Assembly: GCA_018645005.1 (NCBI GenBank)
Contig: JABGPJ010000113.1
Location: 1-50,059 of the forward strand
Reading direction: 5' to 3'
Length of the DNA stretch: 50,059 nucleotides
Source: Deltaproteobacteria bacterium
Lineage (GTDB): Bacteria > SAR324 > XYD2-FULL-50-16
Shown here piece after piece: positions 8,444 through 17,145 of this stretch. The translations under genes were made by a program, and so were the position numbers. Under the pieces are notes generated by a model. It was given only the letters and a program-made list of their open reading frames with translations, did no database searches and had not been told where the DNA came from. How positions within the stretch are numbered: position 1 is the first letter of the stretch; each line of letters starts with the position of its first letter.

Positions 8444-10426
8444 ATGAAACAAGGATGTTTTTTATTGATCGCAATCTGCGGGTTGATTCTCGGGTCCTGC
8501 GAAAAAGCGCCGGAGAAGACCCCGGGAGCGGATGCACTGGGTCATACACCACCAACGAAATATACCATCCAGGTCAATGCCAAAGTAGCAGAGTCCCTGC
8601 CTTTAGATGATCAACAAGATTTCAAAGATGCCCGGCGGGGATTGATCGCCAGCGATTCCGATCTGAGAGTTACGGGTGCGAATGGACAGAAGCTCTGGGA
8701 CCAGACGGCTTATCGCTTCATCAAGGGCAAAGCCCCGGGAAGTGTGAACCCCAGTCTCTGGCGCCAGGCAAAACTCAACAGCATCCACGGCCTCTTTAAG
8801 GTAACCAGAGGGGTTTATCAGTTGCGTGGATTCGGGTTGTCCAATATGACGGTAATCGAGGGGAAAACCGGCTGGATACTTGTCGACACCTTTACGGCCA
8901 GGGAGACTGCTGCCAGGGCCTTTGGATTTCTAAAAAAACATCTGCCAGAAAAACCCATTGTCGCCGTGATCTTCACTCACAGTCATGCAGATCATTTTGG
9001 TGGTGTCAGAGCCATTCTCAGCCCTCAAGAGGTCGCTGACAGAAAGGTGCGGGTTATTGCCCCACAGGGTTTTATGGAGGAATCGGTCAGTGAGAATGTC
9101 CTGGCCGGAATTGCAATGGGACGCAGGGCCCAATACATGTATGGCAGCCGCCTGGCTGTTTCCGAACGGGGACATGTGGGCTCGGGTTTGGGAAAAGAGA
9201 CCCCCATGGGAACGATTGGGATTTTGAACCCGACCGAGTTGATCTCCAGCACCCCTCAAAAGAAAACCATTGATGGTCTGCAGTTCATTTTTCAATATGC
9301 TCCAGATTCGGAAGCCCCGGCCGAGATGACCTTCTATCTGCCGGAACTTAAGGCGTTTTGCGGCGCGGAAATTGTCTCGAAAACCCTGCACAACCTTTAT
9401 ACACTGAGGGGCGCCAAGGTCAGGGATGCTCTCAAATGGAGCAATTACATTGATGAATCCATCCAGCTCTTTGGTGATGTCGAGGTTTACTTTGGCACCC
9501 ATCACTGGCCAGTCTGGGATAATCACCAGGTAATAGAATTTCTGAAGAAGCAACGGGATGTTTATAAGTATATTCATGATCAATCGGTTCGCATGGCTAA
9601 CAACGGTCTAACCTCCAGGGAGATCGCAGAGGAACTGAAACTGCCGGAATCGCTGCATACAACCTTTTCCAATCGGGGATATTATGGCTCAATGAGTCAC
9701 AACGCCAAAGCGGTCTACCAGCACTATTTCGGCTGGTACGATGCCAATCCGGCCAACCTCAACCCACTGCCGCCAGTCGCAGCGGCGACACGTTATGTCC
9801 GCTTCATGGGTGGGGCTGAAAACGTGATTAAACAGGCCCAGGCGTCATTTGATGAAGGGGAATACCGCTGGGTCGCTGAGGTGCTTAACCATCTGGTGTT
9901 TGCGGATCCGGATAACTCAACGGCTAAATCTCTGCTGGCCCGGGCCTATGACCAGCTTGGGTACCAGTCAGAATCCGGACCCTGGCGGGATGTTTACCTG
10001 ACGGCTGCCTTTGAGTTGCGACATGGCAAGCCGGAAAAAGGATATGACATTGCCAGTGCTTTGGATCTTTTGAAAGAGACCCCTATTCCCCGTTTTCTGG
10101 AATCCATGGCAGCCCGGATTGATGGGCCGGCAGCAGACGGGATGGAGATGACGGTGAATGTAATTTTCACAGATCTCAAACAGAGTTACGTCATGAGCCT
10201 CGAAAATGGGGTACTGCATCATCGGCAGGCGCCCCCGGAAACTGGGGCTAACGCCTCGGTTGAGCTGACCCATGATCTCTATCTGCAGCTGGCCATCAAC
10301 AAATTGAGTATCAAGGAGCTGGTGATGTCCGACGACGTTAAATTCACAGGTAGCAAGATCGACCTGATCCGCTTTTTTGCCCTGATCAAACAGCCCGCCG
10401 GCGATTTTGCCATCGTGACCCCTTAA
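8444..10426 (+). CDS. sdsA: Linear alkylsulfatase (SdsA-type), lipoprotein
   Basis: This 660-residue enzyme would hydrolyse primary alkyl sulfate esters such as dodecyl sulfate to alcohol and sulfate. A lipoprotein signal ends at LILGSC (Cys 19), so it should be anchored in an envelope membrane. The metallo-beta-lactamase domain carries THSHADHFGG (about residues 177-186), and the SdsA-specific segments FGTHHWPVWDN and GYYGSMSHNAKAVYQHYFGWYDANP. The alkylsulfatase dimerisation domain and an SCP2-like hydrophobic-substrate domain complete the chain, ending GDFAIVTP. GAGAAGGAGAATAT before the ATG is a strong ribosome site. The enzyme needs no oxygen, so it fits an anaerobe. A related C-terminal scrap lies at 12809-12862. 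Confidence 0.93.
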   Translation: MKQGCFLLIAICGLILGSCEKAPEKTPGADALGHTPPTKYTIQVNAKVAESLPLDDQQDFKDARRGLIASDSDLRVTGANGQKLWDQTAYRFIKGKAPGSVNPSLWRQAKLNSIHGLFKVTRGVYQLRGFGLSNMTVIEGKTGWILVDTFTARETAARAFGFLKKHLPEKPIVAVIFTHSHADHFGGVRAILSPQEVADRKVRVIAPQGFMEESVSENVLAGIAMGRRAQYMYGSRLAVSERGHVGSGLGKETPMGTIGILNPTELISSTPQKKTIDGLQFIFQYAPDSEAPAEMTFYLPELKAFCGAEIVSKTLHNLYTLRGAKVRDALKWSNYIDESIQLFGDVEVYFGTHHWPVWDNHQVIEFLKKQRDVYKYIHDQSVRMANNGLTSREIAEELKLPESLHTTFSNRGYYGSMSHNAKAVYQHYFGWYDANPANLNPLPPVAAATRYVRFMGGAENVIKQAQASFDEGEYRWVAEVLNHLVFADPDNSTAKSLLARAYDQLGYQSESGPWRDVYLTAAFELRHGKPEKGYDIASALDLLKETPIPRFLESMAARIDGPAADGMEMTVNVIFTDLKQSYVMSLENGVLHHRQAPPETGANASVELTHDLYLQLAINKLSIKELVMSDDVKFTGSKIDLIRFFALIKQPAGDFAIVTP

Positions 10427-10435
10427 TATCTGCAT

Positions 10436-10475
10436 CTCAGACAGGTGATCGGGCTTGTCTGAGAAACTTTATTTT
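10436..10475 (+). terminator. Intrinsic terminator after the alkylsulfatase gene
   Basis: An 8-bp stem CTCAGACA / TGTCTGAG (10436-10443 and 10456-10463) is followed by AAACTTTATTTTT. It begins 10 bp after the stop codon. Confidence 0.5.
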
Positions 10476-10492
10476 TGAAAAAAATTTAACTC

Positions 10493-10593
10493 AGGGATCG
10501 TTCAAAAATAACTTCACATAATCTATTTGCAAAAGTCCTAAAAGCACTGGACATTTTGCAAACAGAATGTCAACTAATTTTTGAGCCGACCCT
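10493..10593 (-). repeat. Family A 101-bp inverted-repeat element, copy A2
   Basis: The element runs from AGGGATCG to GAGCCGACCCT, in reverse orientation relative to 3303-3403. It is 101 bp. Its tip hairpin is GTCC...GGAC, and its inner stem contains TTTGCAAAA, which differs from copy A5 by a paired substitution. It lies just downstream of the alkylsulfatase terminator. The rest of 10427-10769 holds nothing further that I can support. Confidence 0.85.
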
Positions 10594-10769
10594 TAGGCAG
10601 TATATATGCTGCCGGAGCAATAGGGCAAAGAGGGATATGCATTGATTTATTTCGCCAGATATGATGTTATCAATTAGCCATCAGTAAATGAGGCAACAAG
10701 TGCTTTTTCTGTTTCAATTAAACGAAATCACGATGTAGCCCATACTTTATATTAGAATAAACCAACCAC

Positions 10770-12857
10770 ATGAAGCCACTCCGATCAAGGTTTATATCTT
10801 TTCTGTTACTGATATCTGTTTTTGCTCTTCCCAGAGGATTGCTGGCTCGATCAGTTCCCATAGTTGAGAAAGGAATCCTGGATCTCCGCAACTGGCAGTT
10901 TGGAGAACAAGGACCTATCAGGCTGGATGGAGAATGGATGTTTTTCTGGCAACATCTCTATCCGCCACAAGTCTTTTCCAGCGAGAATGCCCCGACACCC
11001 ACTGGATTTCTGAAAGTTCCGGGAAACTGGAATAAAATGGTTGTAGATGGAAAACGGATTTCTGGCGATGGTTTTGCTACGTATCGATTGAAAGTATTAT
11101 TGAATTCGGACTATGATGTTCAGGGCCTGACACTGCCGGTATCCATTGAGAAAAAAGAGATACCCTATAAGGCCCTCGGTCTGCGGTTCATGTTCGTACA
11201 GACAGCTTTTACGGTTTACGTCAACGGACAGAAAGTCACATCTGCCGGAACAGTCGGAATCTCTTCAGAAAATTCACATCCGCAGTATTTGCCTCATACC
11301 ACCGGTCTTTTAACAGATAGCGGTCAACTGGATATTGTGATTCACGTTTCCAACTTTCACCATCGAAAAGGGGGACTTGAATCTGCCATACTGCTTGGTT
11401 ATGAAAAGGATGTTCGGGATCGCAGGCAGAAAAGTCTGTATCTGGATGTTTTCCTTTTCAGTAGCCTCATTATCATGGGTTTTTACTACCTGGGGGTTTT
11501 TCTTCTAAGGACCCAGGAGCGCGGACCCCTTTATTTCAGCCTGCTTTGTTTTCTGATGGCTGTACGTTCCTTTGTGGTGGGAGATTATTATATTTTGACG
11601 GTCTTTCCCCAAATTCCCTGGGAATTTCTGTTGAAGATAGAGTACGTGACGTTTCTGCTGCCGATGATGCTGTTCAGCCTTTTTCTGAAAGCTTTTTACC
11701 CGGCTGAAATCAATCTGCCCGCATTGAAGATTTTTTCCGGACTGACGCTTCTGCCGGTGCTGATTGTCCTGGGGACTAAGGTCGGAATATTTTCATTTAT
11801 CATCCTTCCATATCAAATTATGGCGCTGGCCTGGGGCCTTTACCTGGTATTCGTACTGGTACTGGCTGTTAAACGGCAGCGCAGAGGGAGCGTGTTGTTG
11901 CTTCTGGGTGGATTGGCGTTTTTCATTTCCGGGCTGAACGATTTGGCATACAATCAGCTCATTCTGAAAACGGGCATGTTTTTCCCTCTAGGGCTGTTTA
12001 TCTTCATTTTGTTCATGTCCTTTGTATTGGCTCAGCGTTCTGCAATCGCTTTTTCCAAAGTGGAGCAGTTATCCAACAATCTGGAAGAAGAGGTTGTCGC
12101 AAGAACTCGACAACTTTCACTCAGTAACAATCAGTTGAAGCGGCTTCTGCATATCCTTTGTCATGATCTGCAGAACCCTCTGGCTAATGTTCAGGGGATC
12201 ATCCAGCTTAGCCGGGATGACCCGACGCTGTTTGAAGAATTGATCCCTTATGCGTCTACATCTGTCGATAATGGGCTGGCCATCATTGAACTGGTGAGGG
12301 AGATTCGTGTTCTGGAGGATAAAAAGCTGAAACTGAAACTGGAAGATCTGACCCTGTCGGATCTTGTGAATGCGTCTCAGCAGATGCTTTCGCATCAGAT
12401 CTGGCAGAAAAGAGTTCGCATTGACATACAGATTGACACACAGATTCAAGTCAGGGTGGAGCGAACCTCTTTTGTCAATTCAGTGCTGAATAACATCCTC
12501 ACAAACGCCATCAAATTCTCACACCCTGGCACCTCTATCTGCATCGAGGCGTCTGAACAAAACGGGGATGTTCTGCTCTCTGTTAAAGATACCGGTATCG
12601 GCATGCCCCAGAATTTGCTGAGTGATCTGTTCGATTTGGAGAAAGTCACAAGTCGCAATGGGACAGAAGGGGAAATCGGAACAGGTTTCGGCATGCCCCT
12701 GGTGAAAACCTTTATCAAGGCTTATCACGGAACGATTGAGGTCTTTTCCAATGAAGAGAAACAAGATGGATCTACTCATGGTACAGAGGTCAGGCTGTTA
12801 CTGAAATCGGCTTCTTCTCCCTCATCCAATAGCTCACCGGCGATTTCGCCATCGTGA
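10770..12857 (+). CDS. 7TM-DISM sensor histidine kinase
   Basis: This 695-residue inner-membrane kinase has a signal-like N-terminus, then a periplasmic jelly-roll domain of the DISMED2 type (about 30-200; LRNWQFGEQGPIRLDGEW). A seven-helix DISM membrane domain follows (about 218-420), then a coiled coil (EEEVVARTRQ), a HisKA-type segment ILCHDLQNPLANVQG with the phospho-accepting His near residue 464, and an ATPase domain with N box NNILTNAIKFS, G1 DTGIGMP and G2 GEIGTGFGMP. Related receptors bind carbohydrates or other extracellular ligands. No response regulator is adjacent. The last ~16 residues (SASSPSSNSSPAISPS) are unlike a kinase end and overlap an alkylsulfatase relic in another frame. 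Confidence 0.9.
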   Translation: MKPLRSRFISFLLLISVFALPRGLLARSVPIVEKGILDLRNWQFGEQGPIRLDGEWMFFWQHLYPPQVFSSENAPTPTGFLKVPGNWNKMVVDGKRISGDGFATYRLKVLLNSDYDVQGLTLPVSIEKKEIPYKALGLRFMFVQTAFTVYVNGQKVTSAGTVGISSENSHPQYLPHTTGLLTDSGQLDIVIHVSNFHHRKGGLESAILLGYEKDVRDRRQKSLYLDVFLFSSLIIMGFYYLGVFLLRTQERGPLYFSLLCFLMAVRSFVVGDYYILTVFPQIPWEFLLKIEYVTFLLPMMLFSLFLKAFYPAEINLPALKIFSGLTLLPVLIVLGTKVGIFSFIILPYQIMALAWGLYLVFVLVLAVKRQRRGSVLLLLGGLAFFISGLNDLAYNQLILKTGMFFPLGLFIFILFMSFVLAQRSAIAFSKVEQLSNNLEEEVVARTRQLSLSNNQLKRLLHILCHDLQNPLANVQGIIQLSRDDPTLFEELIPYASTSVDNGLAIIELVREIRVLEDKKLKLKLEDLTLSDLVNASQQMLSHQIWQKRVRIDIQIDTQIQVRVERTSFVNSVLNNILTNAIKFSHPGTSICIEASEQNGDVLLSVKDTGIGMPQNLLSDLFDLEKVTSRNGTEGEIGTGFGMPLVKTFIKAYHGTIEVFSNEEKQDGSTHGTEVRLLLKSASSPSSNSSPAISPS

Positions 12858-12862
12858 CCCCC
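12809..12862 (+). pseudogene. Relic of an alkylsulfatase SCP2 C-terminus
   Basis: Read in the frame GGC TTC TTC from 12809, this stretch encodes FFSLIQ, a stop, then LTGDFAIVTP. The alkylsulfatase at 8444-10426 ends FFALIKQPAGDFAIVTP. The alignment is gap-free, with the CAG codon replaced by TAG; 24 of 25 bases match between 10398-10422 and 12837-12861. The 7TM kinase reads through this DNA in a different frame and stops inside it. Confidence 0.7.
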
Positions 12863-13029
12863 ACAGCCAGTCCTCCTGTTGAATTGAGAAGGGACAACTC
12901 CCGTTTTTCCTTTCCAGGGAGGTCAGAGGGATGTTGAATGCCTCCAGTAAAAAAACAGTATCTAATATTTTTTAATATTGATAAAATCTATTTTACAAAT
13001 AGATAAACTAAATGAAAACTATAGAAAAA

Positions 13030-13263
13030 CAGCAATGTCCGGTTTGGTTTTTGCAGAAAGCTGAACGATGAAATCTGGATCGCGCTTATAAGGATCTATT
13101 AGATTTTCTCAAGCTTCTGTAGCGAATCAGCCTTGTTTGAGCGAGGCAGGCGAGTTTGGTGGTTTTTCGTGAAGCAAGCTTAGAAAATCTTTAAATCCTT
13201 ATGCGAAGAGACTGGTTTCATTGTTCAGCTCTTGTTGTACAAAAACCTAACCGGACATTACTG
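13030..13263 (+). repeat. Family B palindromic repeat, copy B2 (234 bp)
   Basis: The ends CAGCAATGTCCGG and CCGGACATTACTG are inverted repeats, and the whole copy aligns with the reverse complement of 288-523, including TTGTTTGAGCGAGGCAGGCG in the middle. It fills half of the gap 12858-13327 and ends 64 bp before the LysR start. The rest of that gap holds no gene. Confidence 0.85.
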
Positions 13264-13327
13264 ACCTGAAATCGCTTTATTGGCTTTTATTGGCAAAGTT
13301 TCATTCTTTTACAGGGACGAAAAAACA

Positions 13328-14224
13328 ATGGGATTCTGGCAGTTGTATGTTTTTATTAAAGTCATCGAAAATGGGAGCTTTTCCAAAGCTGCCAAAGCCT
13401 GCGGATTGTCTCAACCAACCATCAGCAGCCATATCAAACAACTTGAACAGCATTTCAGTTGTAGACTGGTCGACCGGATTGAAAAAAAAGCGGTGCCCAC
13501 CAAAGTCGGAAAACGGCTTTATGACTATGCCATCAAGCTGATTGCACTCAGAGAAGAGGCAGAGGCTTCGATCAGAGATTTTCAAGGCAAAATGCAAGGA
13601 AAAGTGGCTATCGGAGGCAGCACGATTCCTGGCGTCTATCTCCTGCCGGAACTTCTGGCCGATTTCGTCAATCAATATCCTGATGTTCGGTTTTCTCTGG
13701 ATATCAACGGCTCAGATACAATTATTGGTGGACTGATAAAGGGTGACATCGAGCTGGCTATTGTGGGAGCGCTCAGCCATCAAAAATCAATATCGCAGCA
13801 GATCACTATCAAAGATGAAATGATGCTGGTTGTCCCCGTTGGCCACAAATGGGCAGCTAAGAAAAAAATCGGGTTCGAGCAGCTGAAAAAAGAGCCGTTC
13901 ATAAGACGGGAGAGCGGATCGGGAACCTGGAAATCCTTTCAAGACTGCTTGCAGAGTGCGGCTTTTGCAACAGATGAGTTGAATGTGATTGCAGAAATCA
14001 GACATACTAGAGCCTTGATTTCAGGTATAAAAAAAGGGTTGGGGGTCTCTGTCATATCACCCATCGCTGTTTCTGAGGAGTTGGAGAAAAAGGAACTGAT
14101 GGTCTTGCACATTGATAAGGTCGATCTTAAAAGAAACTTTTACCTTACCTGGTGCTCAAATCGAACCCTCTCCCCAATTGCGGAGGCTTTGAAGCAGTTT
14201 ATCCAGGAAAAAACCGCGCCGTAA
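13328..14224 (+). CDS. LysR-family regulator, selenium-associated type
   Basis: This 298-residue transcription factor has an N-terminal winged HTH (WQLYVFIKVIENGSFSKAAKA, then GLSQPTISSHIKQLEQHF) and a LysR substrate-binding domain (about 90-290; GGSTIPGVYLLPELLADF). From memory, the opening WQLYVFxKVxExxSFSKA and the GGSTIPGxYLLP segment resemble the LysR proteins annotated as associated with selenium metabolism in delta-proteobacteria. No selenium gene is in this window, so that link is inferred. ATG 13328 follows CAGGGACGAAAAAACA; a frame extension to 13280 has no site and would add non-homologous residues. It has no divergent partner, unlike many LysR genes. Confidence 0.85.
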   Translation: MGFWQLYVFIKVIENGSFSKAAKACGLSQPTISSHIKQLEQHFSCRLVDRIEKKAVPTKVGKRLYDYAIKLIALREEAEASIRDFQGKMQGKVAIGGSTIPGVYLLPELLADFVNQYPDVRFSLDINGSDTIIGGLIKGDIELAIVGALSHQKSISQQITIKDEMMLVVPVGHKWAAKKKIGFEQLKKEPFIRRESGSGTWKSFQDCLQSAAFATDELNVIAEIRHTRALISGIKKGLGVSVISPIAVSEELEKKELMVLHIDKVDLKRNFYLTWCSNRTLSPIAEALKQFIQEKTAP

Positions 14225-14297
14225 TTCCTCAATTCTCCCCTTTTAAAGAGTGTCAGGGGATGTTGATATCTGGCCGGAGGTTGGCTGGATTTGTATC

Positions 14298-14924
14298 TTA
14301 TGCTTTCTGCATAATCTGGACTTCGATTTTGCCCTGCAAAGCGTCTTTAAAAGAAATAGCGTCCTCCTCTGATCCGACCAGACTGCCATAATGCATGGGG
14401 ATGGCAAGTTTCGGTTTTAGTGCCAGGGCCGCTTCAACTGCTTGTTGCGCATTCATGACATAAGTTCCGGACACCGGCAGGAGGGCAATGTCTGCCTTGA
14501 TTTCCCTCATCTCCGGAATGAAATCGGCATCACCGGTGTGGTAAATCCGGACCCCTTCGATGTCAACAATAAATCCAAGCCAGCCGTTCTCTCGGGGATG
14601 AAAGTCCTTATCTGTATTGTAAGACGGCACTGTTTCGATGTGGACCCCATCAATGTCTATGGATTCGTTGGGGACAACCACCCGAATATTCCCGTTCAAA
14701 TTCCTGGCCGATCGCTTTTCCGTTACAATGATTGTCTCAGGTTTTTGAATCTTTTCGATATCGTCTGGTGAACAGTGATCAAAGTGTTCATGGGTAATCA
14801 GAATGATATCCGCCTCAGGGCCGTTTTCAATCTGGTATGGATCGATATAGATAGTCTTGTCAGTTTCGATGCGAAATCCATCGTGTCCAAGCCAGAAGAT
14901 TTGTTGAGCGATTTTCTCTATCAT
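14298..14924 (-). CDS. Metallo-beta-lactamase-fold metal-dependent hydrolase
   Basis: This 208-residue cytoplasmic protein is a compact metallo-beta-lactamase fold of the UPF0173/UlaG-like group. Metal ligands are visible in ITHEHFDHCSPDD, in YHTGDADFIPEM, and in IPMHYGSLVG. The lack of a signal or accessory domain suggests a small-molecule or phosphoester hydrolase; the substrate is unknown. The start follows TAGGAGAGACT. It lies 51 bp downstream of the iron-sulfur protein gene on the same strand, so the two are probably one transcript. It is convergent with the LysR gene. Confidence 0.85.
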   Translation of the reverse strand: MIEKIAQQIFWLGHDGFRIETDKTIYIDPYQIENGPEADIILITHEHFDHCSPDDIEKIQKPETIIVTEKRSARNLNGNIRVVVPNESIDIDGVHIETVPSYNTDKDFHPRENGWLGFIVDIEGVRIYHTGDADFIPEMREIKADIALLPVSGTYVMNAQQAVEAALALKPKLAIPMHYGSLVGSEEDAISFKDALQGKIEVQIMQKA

Positions 14925-14975
14925 AGTCTCTCCTATTTAATGATTTTTCATCTGCATGAAGGGGTATAAACTCTC

Positions 14976-16040
14976 TCAAGATTGGATTTCCTGTTTAGCT
15001 TCCAGGATCGCCATGCCCATGTCCATCACATTTTCAAAGGGCTCCTCACGGTCTTCCCTCAGGGAAACAGCGATAGCTTCAGCTGGGCAGTTGCCGGCAC
15101 AGAGACCGCAACCCAGACACTTGTCGCGGTCCACCCACATGGTCTCTGCCAGGGAGATTGCATCGACTGGACAGGTTTCCAGACACTCTTCGCATTCTGT
15201 ACACTCTTCTGGATCGATAAAAGCCTCGTAAAGGGCGTTCATATACCTGCGTTTGTCGTGCCCCAGTTGTGTGATGCCTTTCATGGATGCACAGCAGCAC
15301 GGACAGCAGTTGCAGATATTGGAAAGATGTTTGGAGTTGGCACTGGCGTGAACCAGCCCTGCGGCATCGGCTTCGTTGAGGATGCGGATGGCCTCGTCGG
15401 CGTCGATTTCCCGCCCGATACCATTTTCGATATAATATTCGGCAGCTGCACCGAAATTGAGGCACGCCTCCAGGGGATATTCACAGCCCTCTCCAGCCAG
15501 GTCGGATTCCTTGCGACAGATACACTCTGCCACAGAAATTTTTCTGGCCGCCCGGATTTTTGGTTCCAGCGTGTGGTGGGGCAACAAGGTTTTACCCGCT
15601 TGAATGTTCTCTTCGATGGGAATGACTTTAAAGCCTGGTATATTACTGATCCCAAGATCCTCCAGAAGCGCTTCATCGTAAAAGGCTTTGAAGAGACGGG
15701 CCATTTCCGGATCGATTTTCAGTACTGAATATTCGTAAATGCCGATCATGAAAGGCGCAATCTTGTAAAAAACCTCATCGTTTCTTTTGAAGCGGAAGAT
15801 CAGCCCATTTTTCGACATCTCGGCCAGACGTTGTGCCAATCCGTCTTTGTTGGTCCCCGTCCTGGCGGCGATCTGCTCGACCGTCTCCGGAAAAGGGGTC
15901 AATAGCAACGCGGTTTCGGCCTCCTCCTTCTTAAACAGTCGTCTTAAAATTTCAAGTTCGACACCCGACGCTGTCGGTGGATAACCGATGGGCATCTGGT
16001 TTAAAAGATCTCTTAACTGGTGGTAGGGATCACTGGACAT
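14976..16040 (-). CDS. Winged-helix 2x[4Fe-4S] ferredoxin-like protein
   Basis: This 354-residue protein has an N-terminal winged-helix-like region (about 35-100; PETVEQIAARTGTNKDGLAQ). The middle is cysteine-rich, with CICRKESDLAGEGC and CNCCPCCC. A C-terminal double-cubane ferredoxin domain has CTECEECLETCP and CLGCGLCAGNCP. This arrangement is common in anaerobic delta-proteobacteria, where its electron partner is undefined; it may be a redox-sensing or electron-transfer adaptor. ATG 16040 was chosen because GAGGTG lies just upstream; a GTG at 16049 is part of that site. The gene probably heads a two-gene transcript with the hydrolase. Confidence 0.85.
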   Translation of the reverse strand: MSSDPYHQLRDLLNQMPIGYPPTASGVELEILRRLFKKEEAETALLLTPFPETVEQIAARTGTNKDGLAQRLAEMSKNGLIFRFKRNDEVFYKIAPFMIGIYEYSVLKIDPEMARLFKAFYDEALLEDLGISNIPGFKVIPIEENIQAGKTLLPHHTLEPKIRAARKISVAECICRKESDLAGEGCEYPLEACLNFGAAAEYYIENGIGREIDADEAIRILNEADAAGLVHASANSKHLSNICNCCPCCCASMKGITQLGHDKRRYMNALYEAFIDPEECTECEECLETCPVDAISLAETMWVDRDKCLGCGLCAGNCPAEAIAVSLREDREEPFENVMDMGMAILEAKQEIQS

Positions 16041-16174
16041 ATATTTCACCTCATCTTCAGAGTTTGTTCAACCATTGTTTTGTTTTGCACACATTCTTTG
16101 CCCTTTTTTCCGAAAGTTCAACCCTTTTTTTCTGAAAAAGTATTACAGTTGCTGCTGCTTTATGATCCTGCGGG

Positions 16175-16273
16175 GAAACTATTCAGCTTGCAATCCGCCA
16201 AGGGGTCCGAGGATGAGTTCAATCACATACAGGTCTCACCTCCCTTGGCTCAGTAGAGGTGGTGGTTAGTTAC
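16175..16273 (+). repeat. Expanded family C-like palindrome, copy C5
   Basis: The left end AACTATTCAGC (from 16177) and right end GGTGGTGGTTAGTTAC (to 16273) resemble family C termini, with about 70 bp of unrelated sequence between. Assignment is tentative. The surrounding gap 16041-16532 shows no gene; the small open frames in it lack ribosome sites and recognisable content. Confidence 0.35.
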
Positions 16274-16532
16274 CCTGCGGGAAGAATAGAATCTGATGAT
16301 TAATAAGCCATGGGCTCAGTTTTTCCGATCCAGAATGACAATCCTGCCTCTGAATTACTTGACCGATCTAACGATTACGAAAACGAAGATCAGCCTGAAT
16401 TCACAGCATCAATTTTTTGACTTAACTTTCATTCATAACTGGGATATGCTGAGGTCAATTTCAGGTTTTGATTTTCTGGCGGGGGAACCATTTCCAAACG
16501 GAACATGCAGACATCATTCAAATAAATAACCC

Positions 16533-17099
16533 ATGAACCTACCGAGAATACTCATTGTTGACGACGAGGAAGAGGTCCGAAAAGCCTATCTCTCCATTCT
16601 CCTGCCTCAAACAGTATCCGACGGTATCGATGAAATGGCATCTTCTCTTTTTGGTTCGGCTGAAAAAGAGGCCGAAATGGATGAGATGATGGCATTTTTC
16701 GCGGATGATGGTGCCGAAATGATTGTTGAAGCGGACCTGCAGACTGGCACGTATGAAGTTGATCAAGCATCTCAGGGGGCTGAGGCGGTTGAAAAAATCA
16801 GGTATGCTCTGCAGGAAAACCGACCGTTCAGCCTTATGTTTCTGGATATTCGGATGCCTCCCGGTATTGATGGTGTTCAAGCTGCCAAAGAGATTCGGCA
16901 GCTTGATTCCGAAGTGGAAATTGTCATCATGACTGCCTACTCCGATTACAGTTATAAAGAGATTATTCAAACTGTCGGAAATCCGGAGCGGTTGCTCTAT
17001 TATCGCAAGCCGTTTAAGTCGTCCCAGATTCTGCAACTGGCTTCGAGTTTAACCCAGCAGTGGTATCTCGAACGGAAGTGTCAGGAACAGGATCGGTAG
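16533..17099 (+). CDS. Stand-alone response-regulator receiver with acidic insertion
   Basis: This 188-residue protein is a single receiver domain: RILIVDDEEEVRKAYLSIL at the N-terminus, phospho-acceptor Asp in LMFLDIRMPPGIDG (near residue 109), and the conserved Thr/Lys segments IVIMTAYSD and YYRKPF. Between the first helix and the second strand it has an insertion of roughly 45 residues, rich in Glu, Asp and Met (AEKEAEMDEMMAFFADDGAE). The receiver of the kinase at 18124-19548 has an insertion at the same place. No output domain is present, so it probably acts by protein contact. It is 46 bp upstream of an unknown helical protein on the same strand. No clear ribosome site was seen. Confidence 0.85.
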   Translation: MNLPRILIVDDEEEVRKAYLSILLPQTVSDGIDEMASSLFGSAEKEAEMDEMMAFFADDGAEMIVEADLQTGTYEVDQASQGAEAVEKIRYALQENRPFSLMFLDIRMPPGIDGVQAAKEIRQLDSEVEIVIMTAYSDYSYKEIIQTVGNPERLLYYRKPFKSSQILQLASSLTQQWYLERKCQEQDR

Positions 17100-17145
17100 T
17101 CTTGTCGTATTCTGGTTATTAACAACAATAACAGTGTCCTAATAT

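Noticed and set aside
8930-9583. 217-codon open frame opposite the alkylsulfatase
   Set aside because: It is antisense to strongly conserved alkylsulfatase motifs and shows no family features; it is a shadow frame.
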